Shown here in pieces: positions 1 to 8,914 of a stretch of 64,000 nt of DNA. Location: positions 434,001 through 498,000 of the forward strand of contig NZ_PGTC01000018.1 in the NCBI RefSeq assembly GCF_002786295.1, given 5' to 3'. This DNA is from Pseudooceanicola marinus. GTDB lineage: Bacteria; Pseudomonadota; Alphaproteobacteria; Rhodobacterales; Rhodobacteraceae. The notes beneath the pieces were generated by a model. It searched no databases. It saw only the letters and a program-made list of their open reading frames with translations, and was not told the DNA's origin. A program made the translations under genes and the position numbers. Each line of letters starts with the position of its first letter. Position 1 is the stretch's first letter.

Positions 1-473
1 AGCTGGCCGCGCTGTCCTGCCTGCTCTCCATCGACGCGGCCAAGGGCGAACTGGCCGCCTTCTATGACCATTGGCAGGCCGACCGGCTGGTGATCGACAA
101 GTGGTTCTCGCTTCAGGTGGCCTATGCCAAGCCGGCGGAGACGGCCGCGACCGCCGCCGCCCTGGTCGAGCACCCCGATTTCGACATGAAGAACCCCAAC
201 CGCTTCCGCGCGGTCTTCGGCGCCCTGTCGATGAGCCCCGCGGGCTTCCACCATGCCTCCGGCGCGGGCTACGAGCTGCTGGCCGACTGGCTGCTGAAGC
301 TCGATCCGCTGAACCCGCAGACCACCGCGCGCATGTGCGCCGCCTTCCAGACCTGGCGCCGTTTCGACGCCGACCGGCAGGCCATGATGAAGACCCAGCT
401 GGAGCGGATCGGCGCGCAGCAGGATCTTTCCCGCGACACCTCGGAAATGGTCAGCCGCATCCTGGGTGACTGA
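1..473 (+). CDS. pepN: Aminopeptidase N, C-terminal end (partial)
   Basis: This is the 3' end of a gene that begins before the window; the reading frame starts at base 3. The visible 156 residues are all helical and contain the stretch NPNRFRAVFGALSMSP, which is characteristic of the C-terminal domain of proteobacterial M1 aminopeptidase N, and end in a long charged helix. The zinc site (HExxH) lies upstream and cannot be seen. The enzyme removes N-terminal residues from peptides in the cytoplasm. Assignment rests on recognition of the C-terminal domain only. Confidence 0.85.
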   Translation, partial: LAALSCLLSIDAAKGELAAFYDHWQADRLVIDKWFSLQVAYAKPAETAATAAALVEHPDFDMKNPNRFRAVFGALSMSPAGFHHASGAGYELLADWLLKLDPLNPQTTARMCAAFQTWRRFDADRQAMMKTQLERIGAQQDLSRDTSEMVSRILGD

Positions 474-500
474 TATACCCCTGATCGCAAAGGAAAACCT

Positions 501-522
501 CCCGGCGCGCGCCAGCGCCGGG
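501..522 (+). terminator. Hairpin downstream of pepN
   Basis: An 8-bp perfect GC stem (CCCGGCGC / GCGCCGGG) with a 6-nt loop lies 28 bases after the pepN stop. No T-run follows on the plus strand, so it may be a weak terminator or an mRNA 3'-end stabiliser. Confidence 0.35.
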
Positions 523-653
523 AAACAAGCCTCCACTCTTCCTCTCGAATGTTAACGATCTGGCGACGGTTTAACGCCATATCTCCGCCTGGGCGCCACG
601 TTTCAGCCCAAATGCCCCGACAAAACGTCGGGACGACCACAGCGGAGATACCC

Positions 654-1925
654 ATGCGCGGCCTGCCAGATCTTTCCAGCCTTCGCAGCCTTTTCGGCGG
701 TGAAACCCCGTCGCCCGAAGCGATGCCGCAGGGCGCGTTGATGTCGGAAGGCGTGACGCCGGAGGGGGGCCGCCAGATCCGCATCCGCAGCGCCGCCGAG
801 GCCCGAGCCGAGGCCCCTGCCTCGACCGAGGTGCGTCGGCTGCTGCCCATCCGTCACGCGACGCGAGAGCAATCCACCTTCCGCGCCTATTTCGACAAGG
901 GACGCACCCTGGCCCGCCAGGACCGCTGGGACCTGCTGTCGCGGATGATCCGCGAAACCGACCGCCTGCGCGAAACCTCCCCCGCGGGAGTGCGCATGTC
1001 CGATGTGCTGGCCGCCGGGGCACGTTCCGACATGGTCAGCGCCGCGCGCAAGGCGATCCAGCGGGGCGTCCAGCCCTGCGATGCCTCGCTCGCGGATCTC
1101 GACGACCTGGCCTCCGCCGGCGACTGGCCGCTGGCCGCAACCGTCGCCCGCCTGCACATGGACCTGGCCTGGCTCTATCATGGGGACCTGCCGCCCGTGT
1201 CGCGCCCCGCCCGCCCCTCGATCTCCTTCGAGGCGCATATGGCCCGCGCCACCCGGCTGCTCGACGGCTACAGCCCGATCGAGGAAGACAGCCCGATGCT
1301 GGCCGAGGCGCGGATCGGCCTGCTGGCCGGGGACGTGGAGGCCCGCGCCCGGGTGCGCGACGACTTCGAGGACCTGATCGATCTGGACCCGGCCAACCCC
1401 GGGCCGCTGCGCGCCTTCGGCCTCCACCTGACGCCCGACTGGTATGGCACCGATGCCGCCGCCATCGACGCCGCCGCCAGTGCCACCGCCGACCGCTTGG
1501 CCGACATCTGGGGCGACGGCGCCTATGCCTGGATCTGGCTCGACGCCCTGTCCACCGATGCCGAAGCGGCGGCGGCCTGCGACGCCACCCGCCTGCGCCG
1601 GGGCCTTTTCGACATCCTCGACCGCGTGGAGAAACAGGAGGTGGCGAACCTTCTGGCCGGCTTCTGCGCCCTGGCCATGGCCCCGGGCCGCGCGCCTGCC
1701 GGCCTCAGCGAGGCCGCGCGCAGCAGCCGCACCGTTCTCTACAGCGCCGCCGACGCGATCATCGAGCACCACATGACCGAGATCCGGCCCGAGCTGTGGT
1801 TGCGCGGCGCCCGACCGGCCCTCGCCCTGCCCGAGCAACCGATGTCGCCGGCCGACCTCGCCGCCGATGCCGCCCAGATCGCCGCCATCGTCAAGGCGCG
1901 CCGCTCGGGGGCGCGTCATCACTAG
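654..1925 (+). CDS. Conserved hypothetical protein, 423 aa
   Basis: I do not recognise the family. The product is an Ala/Arg-rich soluble protein without signal peptide or membrane segment. The middle (about residues 90-350) is built of short helices with paired motifs such as [16 protein letters not shown] and [19 protein letters not shown], which resemble helical-repeat (TPR-like) proteins. I chose the ATG at 654 because GGAG precedes it closely; an in-frame ATG at 549 would add 35 residues of low-complexity sequence with no ribosome binding site. It lies between pepN and gatB with its own start region. Function is unknown. Confidence 0.7.
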   Translation: MRGLPDLSSLRSLFGGETPSPEAMPQGALMSEGVTPEGGRQIRIRSAAEARAEAPASTEVRRLLPIRHATREQSTFRAYFDKGRTLARQDRWDLLSRMIRETDRLRETSPAGVRMSDVLAAGARSDMVSAARKAIQRGVQPCDASLADLDDLASAGDWPLAATVARLHMDLAWLYHGDLPPVSRPARPSISFEAHMARATRLLDGYSPIEEDSPMLAEARIGLLAGDVEARARVRDDFEDLIDLDPANPGPLRAFGLHLTPDWYGTDAAAIDAAASATADRLADIWGDGAYAWIWLDALSTDAEAAAACDATRLRRGLFDILDRVEKQEVANLLAGFCALAMAPGRAPAGLSEAARSSRTVLYSAADAIIEHHMTEIRPELWLRGARPALALPEQPMSPADLAADAAQIAAIVKARRSGARHH

Positions 1926-2004
1926 GCAGACCGCCGACGCCTCTTGCTCCCCTTCCCGCCCTGTCCTAGAACCCGATCCGAGCCAATCCCGGAAAGGACG
2001 GAGC

Positions 2005-3519
2005 ATGCTGGACCTCACCTACGAGACCCCGAAGCCCAAAGTCATCGCGGGCGCGAAACATGATTGGGAACTGGTCATCGGGATGGAAGTCCATGCCCAG
2101 GTGTCCTCCAAGGCCAAGCTGTTCTCGGGCGGCTCCACCCAGTTCGGAGCCGAGCCCAATTCCAACGTCGCCTTCGTCGACGCCGCCATGCCCGGCATGC
2201 TGCCCGTCATCAACGAATTCTGCGTCGAACAGGCGGTCCGCACCGGGCTGGGCCTGAAGGCCGAAATCAACCTGCGCTCGGCCTTCGACCGCAAGAACTA
2301 CTTCTATCCCGACCTGCCGCAGGGCTACCAGATTTCCCAGCTCTACCACCCCATCGTGGGCGAGGGTGAAATCCTGGTGGACATGGGCCCGGGCGTCGCG
2401 CGCCTGGTGCGGGTCGAGCGGATCCACCTAGAACAGGACGCCGGCAAGTCGATCCACGACATGGACCCGAACATGTCCTTCGTCGACCTGAACCGCACGG
2501 GCGTCGCCCTGATGGAGATCGTCAGCCGCCCCGACATCCGCGGCCCGGAAGAGGCCGCCGCCTATGTCACCAAGCTGCGCCAGATCCTGCGCTATCTGGG
2601 CACCTGCGATGGCAACATGCAGAACGGCAACATGCGGGCCGACGTCAACGTCTCGGTCTGCCGTCCCGGCCAGTACGAGAAGTACATGGAAACCCAGGAC
2701 TTCAGCCACCTCGGCACCCGCTGCGAGCTGAAGAACATGAACTCCATGCGGTTCATCCAGCAGGCGATCGACTTCGAGGCGCGGCGCCAGATCCAGATTC
2801 TGGAATCGGGCGGCGAAGTGGTGCAGGAAACCCGCCTCTACGATCCCGACAAGGGCGAGACGCGGTCGATGCGTTCGAAGGAAGAGGCGCATGATTACCG
2901 CTACTTCCCCGATCCCGACCTGCTGCCGCTGGAGATCGAACAGGACTGGGTGGACGATATCGCCGCCTCCCTGCCCGAGCTGCCGGATGAGAAGAAGGCC
3001 CGCTTCGTCAAGGACTTCGGCCTGTCGGAATACGACGCCTCCGTCCTGACCGCCGAGGTCATCAACGCAACCTTCTTCGAGGACGTCGTGGCGAAATGCG
3101 ACGACGGCAAGCTGGCGGCGAACTGGGTCATCAACGAGCTTTTCGGGCGTCTGAAGAAGGACGACCTCGGCATCGGCGACAGCCCCGTCTCGCCCAACCA
3201 GCTGGCCGAGATCATCACCCTGATCAAGAAGGGCGACATCTCGGGCAAGATCGCCAAGGATGTCTTCGAGATCACCTTCACCGAGGGCGGCAGCCCGGCG
3301 CAGATCGTCGAGGACAAGGGGCTGAAGCAGGTCACCGACACCGGCGCCATCGAAACGGCGGTCGACGAGGTGATCGCCGCCAACCCGCAGCAGGTCGAGA
3401 AGGCCCAGCAGAACCCCAAGCTGGCGGGCTGGTTCGTCGGCCAGGTGATGAAGGCCACGGGCGGCAAGGCCAACCCCAAGGCCGTGAACGACATCGTCTC
3501 GGCCAAGCTGGGGCTGTAA
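2005..3519 (+). CDS. gatB: Asp-tRNA(Asn)/Glu-tRNA(Gln) amidotransferase subunit B
   Basis: GatB, 504 aa, works with GatA and GatC to convert misacylated Glu-tRNA(Gln) (and Asp-tRNA(Asn)) to the correct aminoacyl-tRNA. The N-terminal kinase-like domain shows the family signature [11 protein letters not shown] and the substrate loop [10 protein letters not shown]. The C-terminal YqeY-like domain ends in a helical tail (residues 430-504) typical of the family. The ATG at 2005 follows AAAGGACGGAG, a good ribosome binding site; the open frame upstream is not coding-like. gatA and gatC are not in the window. A terminator follows. Confidence 0.95.
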   Translation: MLDLTYETPKPKVIAGAKHDWELVIGMEVHAQVSSKAKLFSGGSTQFGAEPNSNVAFVDAAMPGMLPVINEFCVEQAVRTGLGLKAEINLRSAFDRKNYFYPDLPQGYQISQLYHPIVGEGEILVDMGPGVARLVRVERIHLEQDAGKSIHDMDPNMSFVDLNRTGVALMEIVSRPDIRGPEEAAAYVTKLRQILRYLGTCDGNMQNGNMRADVNVSVCRPGQYEKYMETQDFSHLGTRCELKNMNSMRFIQQAIDFEARRQIQILESGGEVVQETRLYDPDKGETRSMRSKEEAHDYRYFPDPDLLPLEIEQDWVDDIAASLPELPDEKKARFVKDFGLSEYDASVLTAEVINATFFEDVVAKCDDGKLAANWVINELFGRLKKDDLGIGDSPVSPNQLAEIITLIKKGDISGKIAKDVFEITFTEGGSPAQIVEDKGLKQVTDTGAIETAVDEVIAANPQQVEKAQQNPKLAGWFVGQVMKATGGKANPKAVNDIVSAKLGL

Positions 3520-3554
3520 GGCCAAGGCCCGCCGCGACAGAATTGATAAAGCGG

Positions 3555-3582
3555 AAGGGCGGGGTCTGACCCCGCCCTTTTC
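3555..3582 (+). terminator. Rho-independent terminator of gatB
   Basis: AAGGGCGGGG and CCCCGCCCTT form a 10-bp stem around a short loop, followed by a T-rich tail (TTTTCG), 35 bases after the gatB stop. Confidence 0.85.
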
Positions 3583-3715
3583 GCGTTTGGCCTCCCGAGC
3601 GGTCCGGCTGCGCGGGCCCCATATCCTCCCTGCGCCTGCGGTCCCCATGAGCCCGACCCGCTTGCCCTCCCCTGCGCCTCTGCTACCTTCGCCGCAACGC
3701 AACAACGGAGGCCCC

Positions 3716-4180
3716 ATGCCCTATCTCAGTGATCTGATGACCATCAAACCCGAGTGGATCGACTACAACGGCCATCTCAACATGGCCTATTACGGTGTCT
3801 TCTTCGACGTCGGCGGCGATCCCTTCACGGAAGAGATGGGCATGGGGCAGAGCTACCTGGCCGAGACCGGCTGCACGACCTATGCGGCCGAGTTCAAGAC
3901 ACGCTACCTGCAAGAGGTGCATGCGGATGCCAAGCTGCGGGTCAGCCTGCGGCTGGTGGACGTGGGGCCGAAATCCTTCCACTACATCCAGGAACTGATC
4001 CACGAGGACGGCTGGGTGGCCGCCACCGGCGAAGGGATCACCCTGCACGTCGACCAATCCGGGCCGAAGGTCGCTCCCTTCCCCGAGGCCGTGAAGGCCA
4101 GGCTTGACGCGGCCCTGGCGGAACACCAGAAGGAGCCGGTGCCGGATTGGGTCGGCAAACCGATGGGATTGCGCAAATGA
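3716..4180 (+). CDS. Thioesterase-family (hot-dog fold) protein
   Basis: The 154-aa protein has the 4HBT/hot-dog layout: an N-terminal strand and the active-site-like motif DYNGHLNMAYYGVFFD (compare DxxGHVNNxxY in acyl-CoA thioesterases), then a beta-sheet region with FKTRYLQEVHADAKL and HVDQ. Relatives include betainyl-CoA/carnitine-pathway thioesterases and 4-hydroxybenzoyl-CoA-type enzymes; the actual acyl-CoA is unknown. The ATG at 3716 is preceded by ACGGAGG. Its stop codon overlaps the start of the next gene (ATGA), so the two are translationally coupled. Confidence 0.8.
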   Translation: MPYLSDLMTIKPEWIDYNGHLNMAYYGVFFDVGGDPFTEEMGMGQSYLAETGCTTYAAEFKTRYLQEVHADAKLRVSLRLVDVGPKSFHYIQELIHEDGWVAATGEGITLHVDQSGPKVAPFPEAVKARLDAALAEHQKEPVPDWVGKPMGLRK

Positions 4181-4674
4181 ACTGGAACTACCGGGTGATA
4201 CCTGCCCCCGTGAAGGGGCGCCGCGCGCGCGGCGTGAAGGGCGCGGAAGCGCAATTCGCGCTGGCCGTGGAGACCGTCATCAACGAGATGGCCGCCCGGG
4301 GCTGGGAATACTGCCGCGCCGAGATGCTGCCGCAGGAAGAGCGGCGCAGCCGGGTCACCTATCGCAACCTGCTGGTCTTCCGCCGCGAGGCCGGGCTGGC
4401 CGCCCCCGAGGGCACCGAGGAGCTGTCCCTGCGTGAACCGGTCGCGGAGCGTCCCGGTCCTGGCGGCCGGCTGCGATCGGGTGTGGGGCGTCTTCTGGAT
4501 GGGGTTCTGGCGCGGCCTGGCAAACGGCAGGAACCTGTCGTGGCCAAGGGCGAAGCGCCGCTGTTCCAGCACGAGGAAATGCGCCGCCCGTCGCGTCCCC
4601 TGACCGCCACGCCCGACGAAGATGAAGGCCGCGCCCCCAAGGCGCCGGTGGCCGATCCGCGCACGCAGGACTAA
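4177..4674 (+). CDS. DUF4177 domain-containing protein
   Basis: The ATG overlaps the stop of the thioesterase gene by four bases. The first 70 residues (YRVIPAPVKG to TYRNLLVFRRE) match the DUF4177 pattern, a small domain with a WEYCRAE-type strand. The remaining 95 residues are low-complexity, rich in Arg, Pro, Gly and Glu, and probably disordered. Function is not known; coupling to the thioesterase suggests joint expression but says nothing firm about role. Confidence 0.75.
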   Translation: MNWNYRVIPAPVKGRRARGVKGAEAQFALAVETVINEMAARGWEYCRAEMLPQEERRSRVTYRNLLVFRREAGLAAPEGTEELSLREPVAERPGPGGRLRSGVGRLLDGVLARPGKRQEPVVAKGEAPLFQHEEMRRPSRPLTATPDEDEGRAPKAPVADPRTQD

Positions 4675-4844
4675 TCGCCGGTTCTAAACAGCAGGTGAAG
4701 GGGCACGGGCGCCCAGCCTGCCCCTTGCTTGCGGCTCCCCCTTTCACGGACCGCAGCAGCGGCGAAAGGCATCAGTGCTTTCGTCAGTGCTCCTGCGAAT
4801 GCAGGCGGTGGCAGAGGGCTCTGCCACCCATGCCCCCCTACGGG

Positions 4845-4886
4845 CTCAATTCCCCCCAGGATATTCTCGGCAAAGAGACGACAGGG
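4845..4886 (+). repeat. Dispersed intergenic repeat, copy R1
   Basis: The gap between the convergent DUF4177 and bolA genes (4675-5019) holds a hairpin (GGTGGCAG / CTGCCACC, 4806-4828) followed by a copy of the repeat CTCAATTCCCCCCAGGATAT...CGGCAAAGAGA. The same composite (GC hairpin, then AATTCCCCC-GG-ATATT-CGGC-AA) recurs at R2, R4, R5 and R9. No gene is seen in the gap. Confidence 0.7.
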
Positions 4887-5019
4887 CCGCAGCGCTCCAC
4901 GGCCTCCGCGCTCGTTGATCTTGCCTCTCGAAGGCGGTGTCGCCTGGGCGCTGTCGCAGAAGCTCCGTCGGCAGAAGCCGCCGCGCGCCGCTGGTGCAGC
5001 GCGCACGGCAATCCTGCGC

Positions 5020-5274
5020 TCAGGCGCTGAGGTCGAGGTTCAGCGCGTGGATCTGGGGCATCAGGTCGCCCAGGGCCGCGTAAACGGCCCGGTGCTGGGC
5101 GACGCGGCTCTTGCCGGCCAGCCCTTCGGCCTTCATTTTCACGATGAAGTGGCTCTGCCCGCCCTCCGGGTAGCCCGCGTGGCCGCGGTGGCTCTCACTG
5201 TCGTCGATCACCTCCAGCATCTCGGGGGTGAAGGCCGCTTCGAGCCGCTCGCGGATCTCTGCCTGTCGCTTCAT
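5020..5274 (-). CDS. bolA: BolA family protein
   Basis: The 84-aa protein shows the BolA fold pattern: an N-terminal helix (IRERLEAAF), the loop with SHRGHAGYPEGGQSHF whose histidines contribute to Fe-S ligation with monothiol glutaredoxins, and the RVAQHRAVYAALGDLM helix. BolA proteins act with Grx4-type glutaredoxins in iron-sulfur trafficking. AGGAG precedes the ATG. It is divergent from the J-domain gene (about 95 bp apart). Confidence 0.92.
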   Translation of the reverse strand: MKRQAEIRERLEAAFTPEMLEVIDDSESHRGHAGYPEGGQSHFIVKMKAEGLAGKSRVAQHRAVYAALGDLMPQIHALNLDLSA

Positions 5275-5369
5275 TTTTTCTCTCCTAGCCTCTTCAACTT
5301 ACCGGTCAAAAGTCTAAACTGCAGCGCCTGACTCGGAAAGCTCCCCCACGACCCAGGAGGCCCGCCCCC

Positions 5370-5999
5370 ATGCCCAAGAACGATCCCTTCGGTTTCGACA
5401 TGTCCGTTTCTTCTGCCAAGAAGAAACAGAACCGCGGTCGCCGCGGCATGTCCGGGGCCTCCGAAACCTCGACGCGTATCTGCGAGCACCCCGGCTGCGA
5501 TCAGCCCGGCAAGTACCGCGCGCCGAAGGCCCCCGATGTGCTGGACGATTACTACTGGTTCTGCAAGGACCATGTCCGGGAATACAACCAGAAATGGAGC
5601 TTCTTCGACGGCAAGACCGAGGCCGAGATGAACGCCCAGGAATCCGATGACAAGGTCTGGGAACGCAAGACGAAGCCCCTGGGCGACCCCGAGGCCCGCG
5701 CCTGGGCCCGTCTGGGCATCGAGGACCCGCACCAGGTGCTGGGCCAGAACGCCACCCAGAACCCCGGGCGCAGCAACAACAATGGCCATACCCGTCGCCT
5801 GCCCCCCAAGGAACGCCAGGCGATCGAGATCCTGGACGCCAAGGATCACTGGTCCAAGGCCGAGGTGCGCAAGGCCTACAAGGCGCTGATCAAGGTGCTG
5901 CACCCCGACATGAACGGCGGCGACCGCAGCCAGGAAGAACAGCTGCAACAGGTCGTCTGGGCCTGGGATCAGATCAAGGACAGCCGCAGCTTCAAGTGA
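5370..5999 (+). CDS. J-domain (DnaJ-like) protein with N-terminal Cys/His motif
   Basis: The 209-aa protein carries a J-domain at its C-terminus (about residues 150-205), with the HPD signature in VLHPDMNGGD that stimulates Hsp70 ATPase. The N-terminal half has CEHPGCDQPGKY and FCKDHV, a possible zinc site (C-x4-C...C-x2-H). The order is the reverse of classical DnaJ. It is a family seen in Rhodobacterales and presumably is a specialised DnaK partner; the client is unknown. Confidence 0.85.
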   Translation: MPKNDPFGFDMSVSSAKKKQNRGRRGMSGASETSTRICEHPGCDQPGKYRAPKAPDVLDDYYWFCKDHVREYNQKWSFFDGKTEAEMNAQESDDKVWERKTKPLGDPEARAWARLGIEDPHQVLGQNATQNPGRSNNNGHTRRLPPKERQAIEILDAKDHWSKAEVRKAYKALIKVLHPDMNGGDRSQEEQLQQVVWAWDQIKDSRSFK

Positions 6000-6036
6000 G
6001 GCGCGGCGCCTGCGGGCGCTGGAGTGCAGACAATGG

Positions 6037-6070
6037 AAAAGGGGCGGTGCCGATGGCGCCGCCCCTTTCG
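6037..6070. terminator. Bidirectional terminator between J-domain gene and pit
   Basis: A 13-bp stem (AAGGGGCGGTGCC with GGCGCCGCCCCTT, one G-U pair) is flanked by A-runs on the left and T-runs on the right, so it can end transcription of both convergent genes. Confidence 0.8.
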
Positions 6071-6092
6071 TTTGCCGTGTCGCGCAGCGGCC

Positions 6093-7577
6093 TCAGCCGG
6101 TGATGCCGCGGATCACCAGGAAGATCCCCGCCGACAGGATCGCCGCGGCGGGCACGGTGATGACCCAGGCCGCGACGATGGTCATGAAATGCGACCGGCG
6201 CACCAGCTTGCGGCGGCGGCGTTCCTCTGGCGGCACCGACAGGCCCGCGACCGGCTGGCGGGCGCGGCGCATGCGACGTGCGGTGTCCCATTCGCGGAAG
6301 AAGCCCACGCCGAAGACGCCGCCCACGGCGATGTGGGTGGAGCTGACCGGCAGGCCCAGCCAGCTGGCCACGATCACCGTGATCGCCGCCGACAGCGCCA
6401 CGCAGTAGGCGCGCATCGGGTTCAGCTTGGTGATCTGGTTGCCCACCATGCGGATCAGCTTCGGTCCGAAAAGGAACAGCCCGAAGGAGATGCCAAGCGC
6501 CCCGATCACCATGACCCACAGCGGGATGGACACCGCCTGGGTGAAATCCCCGGTGGACGACGCCTGCACGATGGCGGCCAGCGGCCCCACGGCATTGGCC
6601 ACGTCATTGGCACCATGGGCGAAGGACAGCAGTGCGGCAGAGGCGATCAGCGGGATGCCGAAGAGCACCTTCAGCGACTTGTTGCGGTTCTCCAGGTTGC
6701 GCGACTGGCGCCGGATCACCGGGATCATCAAGAGCCAGACCGCCACGGCCACCGCCACCCCGATCAGCAGCGCGCCGCCCAAGTCGACCGACACGATCTT
6801 CTTCAGCCCCTTCACCGTCAGGTAGCTGGCAAAGGCCCCGGCCATGATCCCCACCAGCACCGGCACCCAGCGACGGGCGGCGGCGATCTTGTCGTCGCGG
6901 TAGATGATGTTGGCCTTGATGAACCACAGCACGCCCGCCGCAATCAGCCCGCCCAGCAGGGGCGAGATCACCCAGCTGGCGGCGATGGCGCTCATCTGGC
7001 CCCAGCTGACGGCGGCGAAGCCGGCCGCGGCAATGCCCGCGCCCATGACACCGCCCACGACCGAGTGGGTGGTGGAGACCGGCGCGCCGATCCAGGTCGC
7101 CAGGTTCACCCACAGGGCCGAGGCCAGCAGCGCGGCCATCATCGCGGCAATGAAGCTTGACGAGGTGCCCATGCTTTCGGGCGCGATGATCCCCTTGGCG
7201 ATGGTCGACACCACGTCGCCCCCCGCAAGCAGCGCGCCCGCGCTTTCAAAGACGGCGGCGATGATGATGGCGGCCCCCATCGACATGGCATTGGCGCCCA
7301 CGGCGGGCCCCATGTTGTTGGCCACGTCGTTGGCCCCGATGTTCAGCGCCATGTAGGCGCCGAAGGCGGCGGCGATCACCACGATCAACGTGTTGTCCGC
7401 ATGGCCGAAGATCAGGGCCGCGAGGATCGCCGCGAAGACCACGAAGATCAGTGCCACCCCCATCCCCAGCAAGGGACGGCTGGCCGACGAGGTCGCGCGC
7501 TCCAGGGTCGACAGGCGCCCCAGGTCGCGATCCAGCGTCTCCAGGTGACTGGGATCGAGGTTGCTGTTACCGGACAT
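6093..7577 (-). CDS. pit: Inorganic phosphate transporter, PiT family
   Basis: The 494-aa integral membrane protein contains the duplicated PiT signature, NIGANDVANNMGPAVGA in the first half and SFAHGANDVANAVGPL in the second, with about ten hydrophobic segments. PiT carriers import metal-phosphate with protons. The N-terminal 45 residues are a soluble tail. I chose the ATG at 7577 because GGAGGG lies just upstream. A Pho-box-like direct repeat lies 54-71 bp upstream of the start, which suggests control by PhoB; in Sinorhizobium pit is repressed by PhoB, so the sign of control is open. Confidence 0.93.
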   Translation of the reverse strand: MSGNSNLDPSHLETLDRDLGRLSTLERATSSASRPLLGMGVALIFVVFAAILAALIFGHADNTLIVVIAAAFGAYMALNIGANDVANNMGPAVGANAMSMGAAIIIAAVFESAGALLAGGDVVSTIAKGIIAPESMGTSSSFIAAMMAALLASALWVNLATWIGAPVSTTHSVVGGVMGAGIAAAGFAAVSWGQMSAIAASWVISPLLGGLIAAGVLWFIKANIIYRDDKIAAARRWVPVLVGIMAGAFASYLTVKGLKKIVSVDLGGALLIGVAVAVAVWLLMIPVIRRQSRNLENRNKSLKVLFGIPLIASAALLSFAHGANDVANAVGPLAAIVQASSTGDFTQAVSIPLWVMVIGALGISFGLFLFGPKLIRMVGNQITKLNPMRAYCVALSAAITVIVASWLGLPVSSTHIAVGGVFGVGFFREWDTARRMRRARQPVAGLSVPPEERRRRKLVRRSHFMTIVAAWVITVPAAAILSAGIFLVIRGITG

Positions 7578-7630
7578 GCGTCCCTCCGTTTTCGTTACCA
7601 CCGGCCGCGGAAGGCTGACCGGACCACAGG

Positions 7631-7659
7631 CTGTCATCCGCCTGTTACAAAAGTTTCAC
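7631..7659 (+). promoter_or_regulatory. Pho-box-like repeat between pit and glycosyltransferase
   Basis: CTGTCAT at 7631 and CTGTTAC at 7642 are separated by four bases (11-bp period), which matches the PhoB box; a weaker third unit (GTTTCAC) follows at 7653 in the same phase. The repeats read toward the glycosyltransferase but lie closer to pit. Confidence 0.6.
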
Positions 7660-7768
7660 AGCCGATGACACCACCTTGGCCCTCCCTGCCGCCGCGCAAC
7701 GAAGAAAACCCTGACCTGTGTCGGGCTTTCCCCTATGCAGGAGGGACCGGACCCCGAGGACCCCGCCG

Positions 7769-8764
7769 ATGACCGCCCCGCACCCTGCCCCGCAGACAGC
7801 CGCACGCCCCGCCCTCGTCGCCTGCATGCGCAACGAAGGGATCTTCGTGCTGGAGTGGCTGGCCCATCACGCCGCCCTGGGATTCGCCGAGATCATCGTG
7901 GTTACCAACGCCTGCACCGACGGATCCGACGCGCTGCTGGACCGGCTGGCAGAGCTGGGCCGTGTCACCCATATCCGGCAGGATGTGGCCCCCGGCACGG
8001 CGCCACAGGACAGCGGCATGGACCTGGCCCTGGCCCATGCCCGTGCCACCGGGCTGACGCACCTGCTGCATATCGACAGCGACGAGTTTCTCGCCGTGCG
8101 CGAGGGCACCCTGGCCGACCTGCTGGCCCGGACGGAGGCGGCGGACGTGGTGCCGATCCCCTGGCGCAAGTTCGGCGACAGCGGGATCACCCGCTGGTCC
8201 CCTGGCGATCTGGTCACGCAGCGCAACGCCCGGGCCGAACCCGCCCCCGAACCGGGGCGGACCAAGTTCAAGTGCCTCTTCCGCGTTGCCAGTTTCGCCC
8301 GCGCCACCGATCACAACCCACTGGAGCCTCAGGTCGCCGACCCGCTGGTGCTGACCCCCGACGGGGCGGAGCTGTCCAACAGATCCCTCTACCAGGCGAA
8401 ATCGGCCCGCTTCCGGCCGCATGAGATCGCAGCCGGGGCGCGTGCGGCGCAGCTCTACCACTACGCGGTCCGCTCGGAGGATTGCTTCCTGATGAAAAAC
8501 GATCGGGGCGACGGCCAGGGCAAGGCCGATGACGGCAAGTATCATCTCGGCTCCCGCTGGCACCGCGAGGCTAACCGCAACGAGGTCGAGGCCCGGGCGC
8601 TGGCCGACCAGGCGCCAGCCTTGCAAGCCCGCCTCGCCGACTGGCGCCGCGATGCACCGACCGCCGCGCTGGAGGCGGCCTGCGGGGCGTGGTTCGAGAC
8701 CCGCCGTGACATGTTCCTGACGCCGGACCGGCGCGCGGCGCTTGCCCGGAAGAAGCCTCGCTAG
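7769..8764 (+). CDS. Glycosyltransferase family 2-like protein
   Basis: The 331-aa protein starts with ALVACMRNEGIFVLEWLAHH, followed by FAEIIVVTNACTDGS and the metal-binding DxD-type motif HIDSDEFL (residues 101-108), a pattern typical of the Glyco_tranf_2_4 subfamily. No membrane segment is seen, so it should be cytoplasmic and act on an unknown acceptor, possibly a surface polysaccharide. The ATG at 7769 has GAGGA nine bases upstream. It is divergent from pit and shares the Pho-box-like region. Confidence 0.85.
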   Translation: MTAPHPAPQTAARPALVACMRNEGIFVLEWLAHHAALGFAEIIVVTNACTDGSDALLDRLAELGRVTHIRQDVAPGTAPQDSGMDLALAHARATGLTHLLHIDSDEFLAVREGTLADLLARTEAADVVPIPWRKFGDSGITRWSPGDLVTQRNARAEPAPEPGRTKFKCLFRVASFARATDHNPLEPQVADPLVLTPDGAELSNRSLYQAKSARFRPHEIAAGARAAQLYHYAVRSEDCFLMKNDRGDGQGKADDGKYHLGSRWHREANRNEVEARALADQAPALQARLADWRRDAPTAALEAACGAWFETRRDMFLTPDRRAALARKKPR

Positions 8765-8784
8765 CCTGCCACCTGCTGGCAAAA

Positions 8785-8877
8785 TGTATGCATGACGGCA
8801 TCCGCCACTCAACCCTCGCGCGCAAACATACCCATGAAGGCCCGCATTTCGGTTTGACTCCCGATTTAGTGTATACA
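8785..8877. promoter_or_regulatory. Two TGTATRCA palindromes upstream of the tannase gene
   Basis: TGTATGCA (8785-8792) and TGTATACA (8870-8877) lie 85 bp apart in the 150-bp gap before the tannase gene. The second sits inside a candidate promoter (TTGACT at 8854, 17-bp spacer, AAATCT at 8877). Such short palindromes resemble GntR-type operators; no regulator gene is adjacent. Confidence 0.3.
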
Positions 8878-8914
8878 AATCTGTGAGATGTCGACGAACG
8901 GGAGGAGTTCAGAC

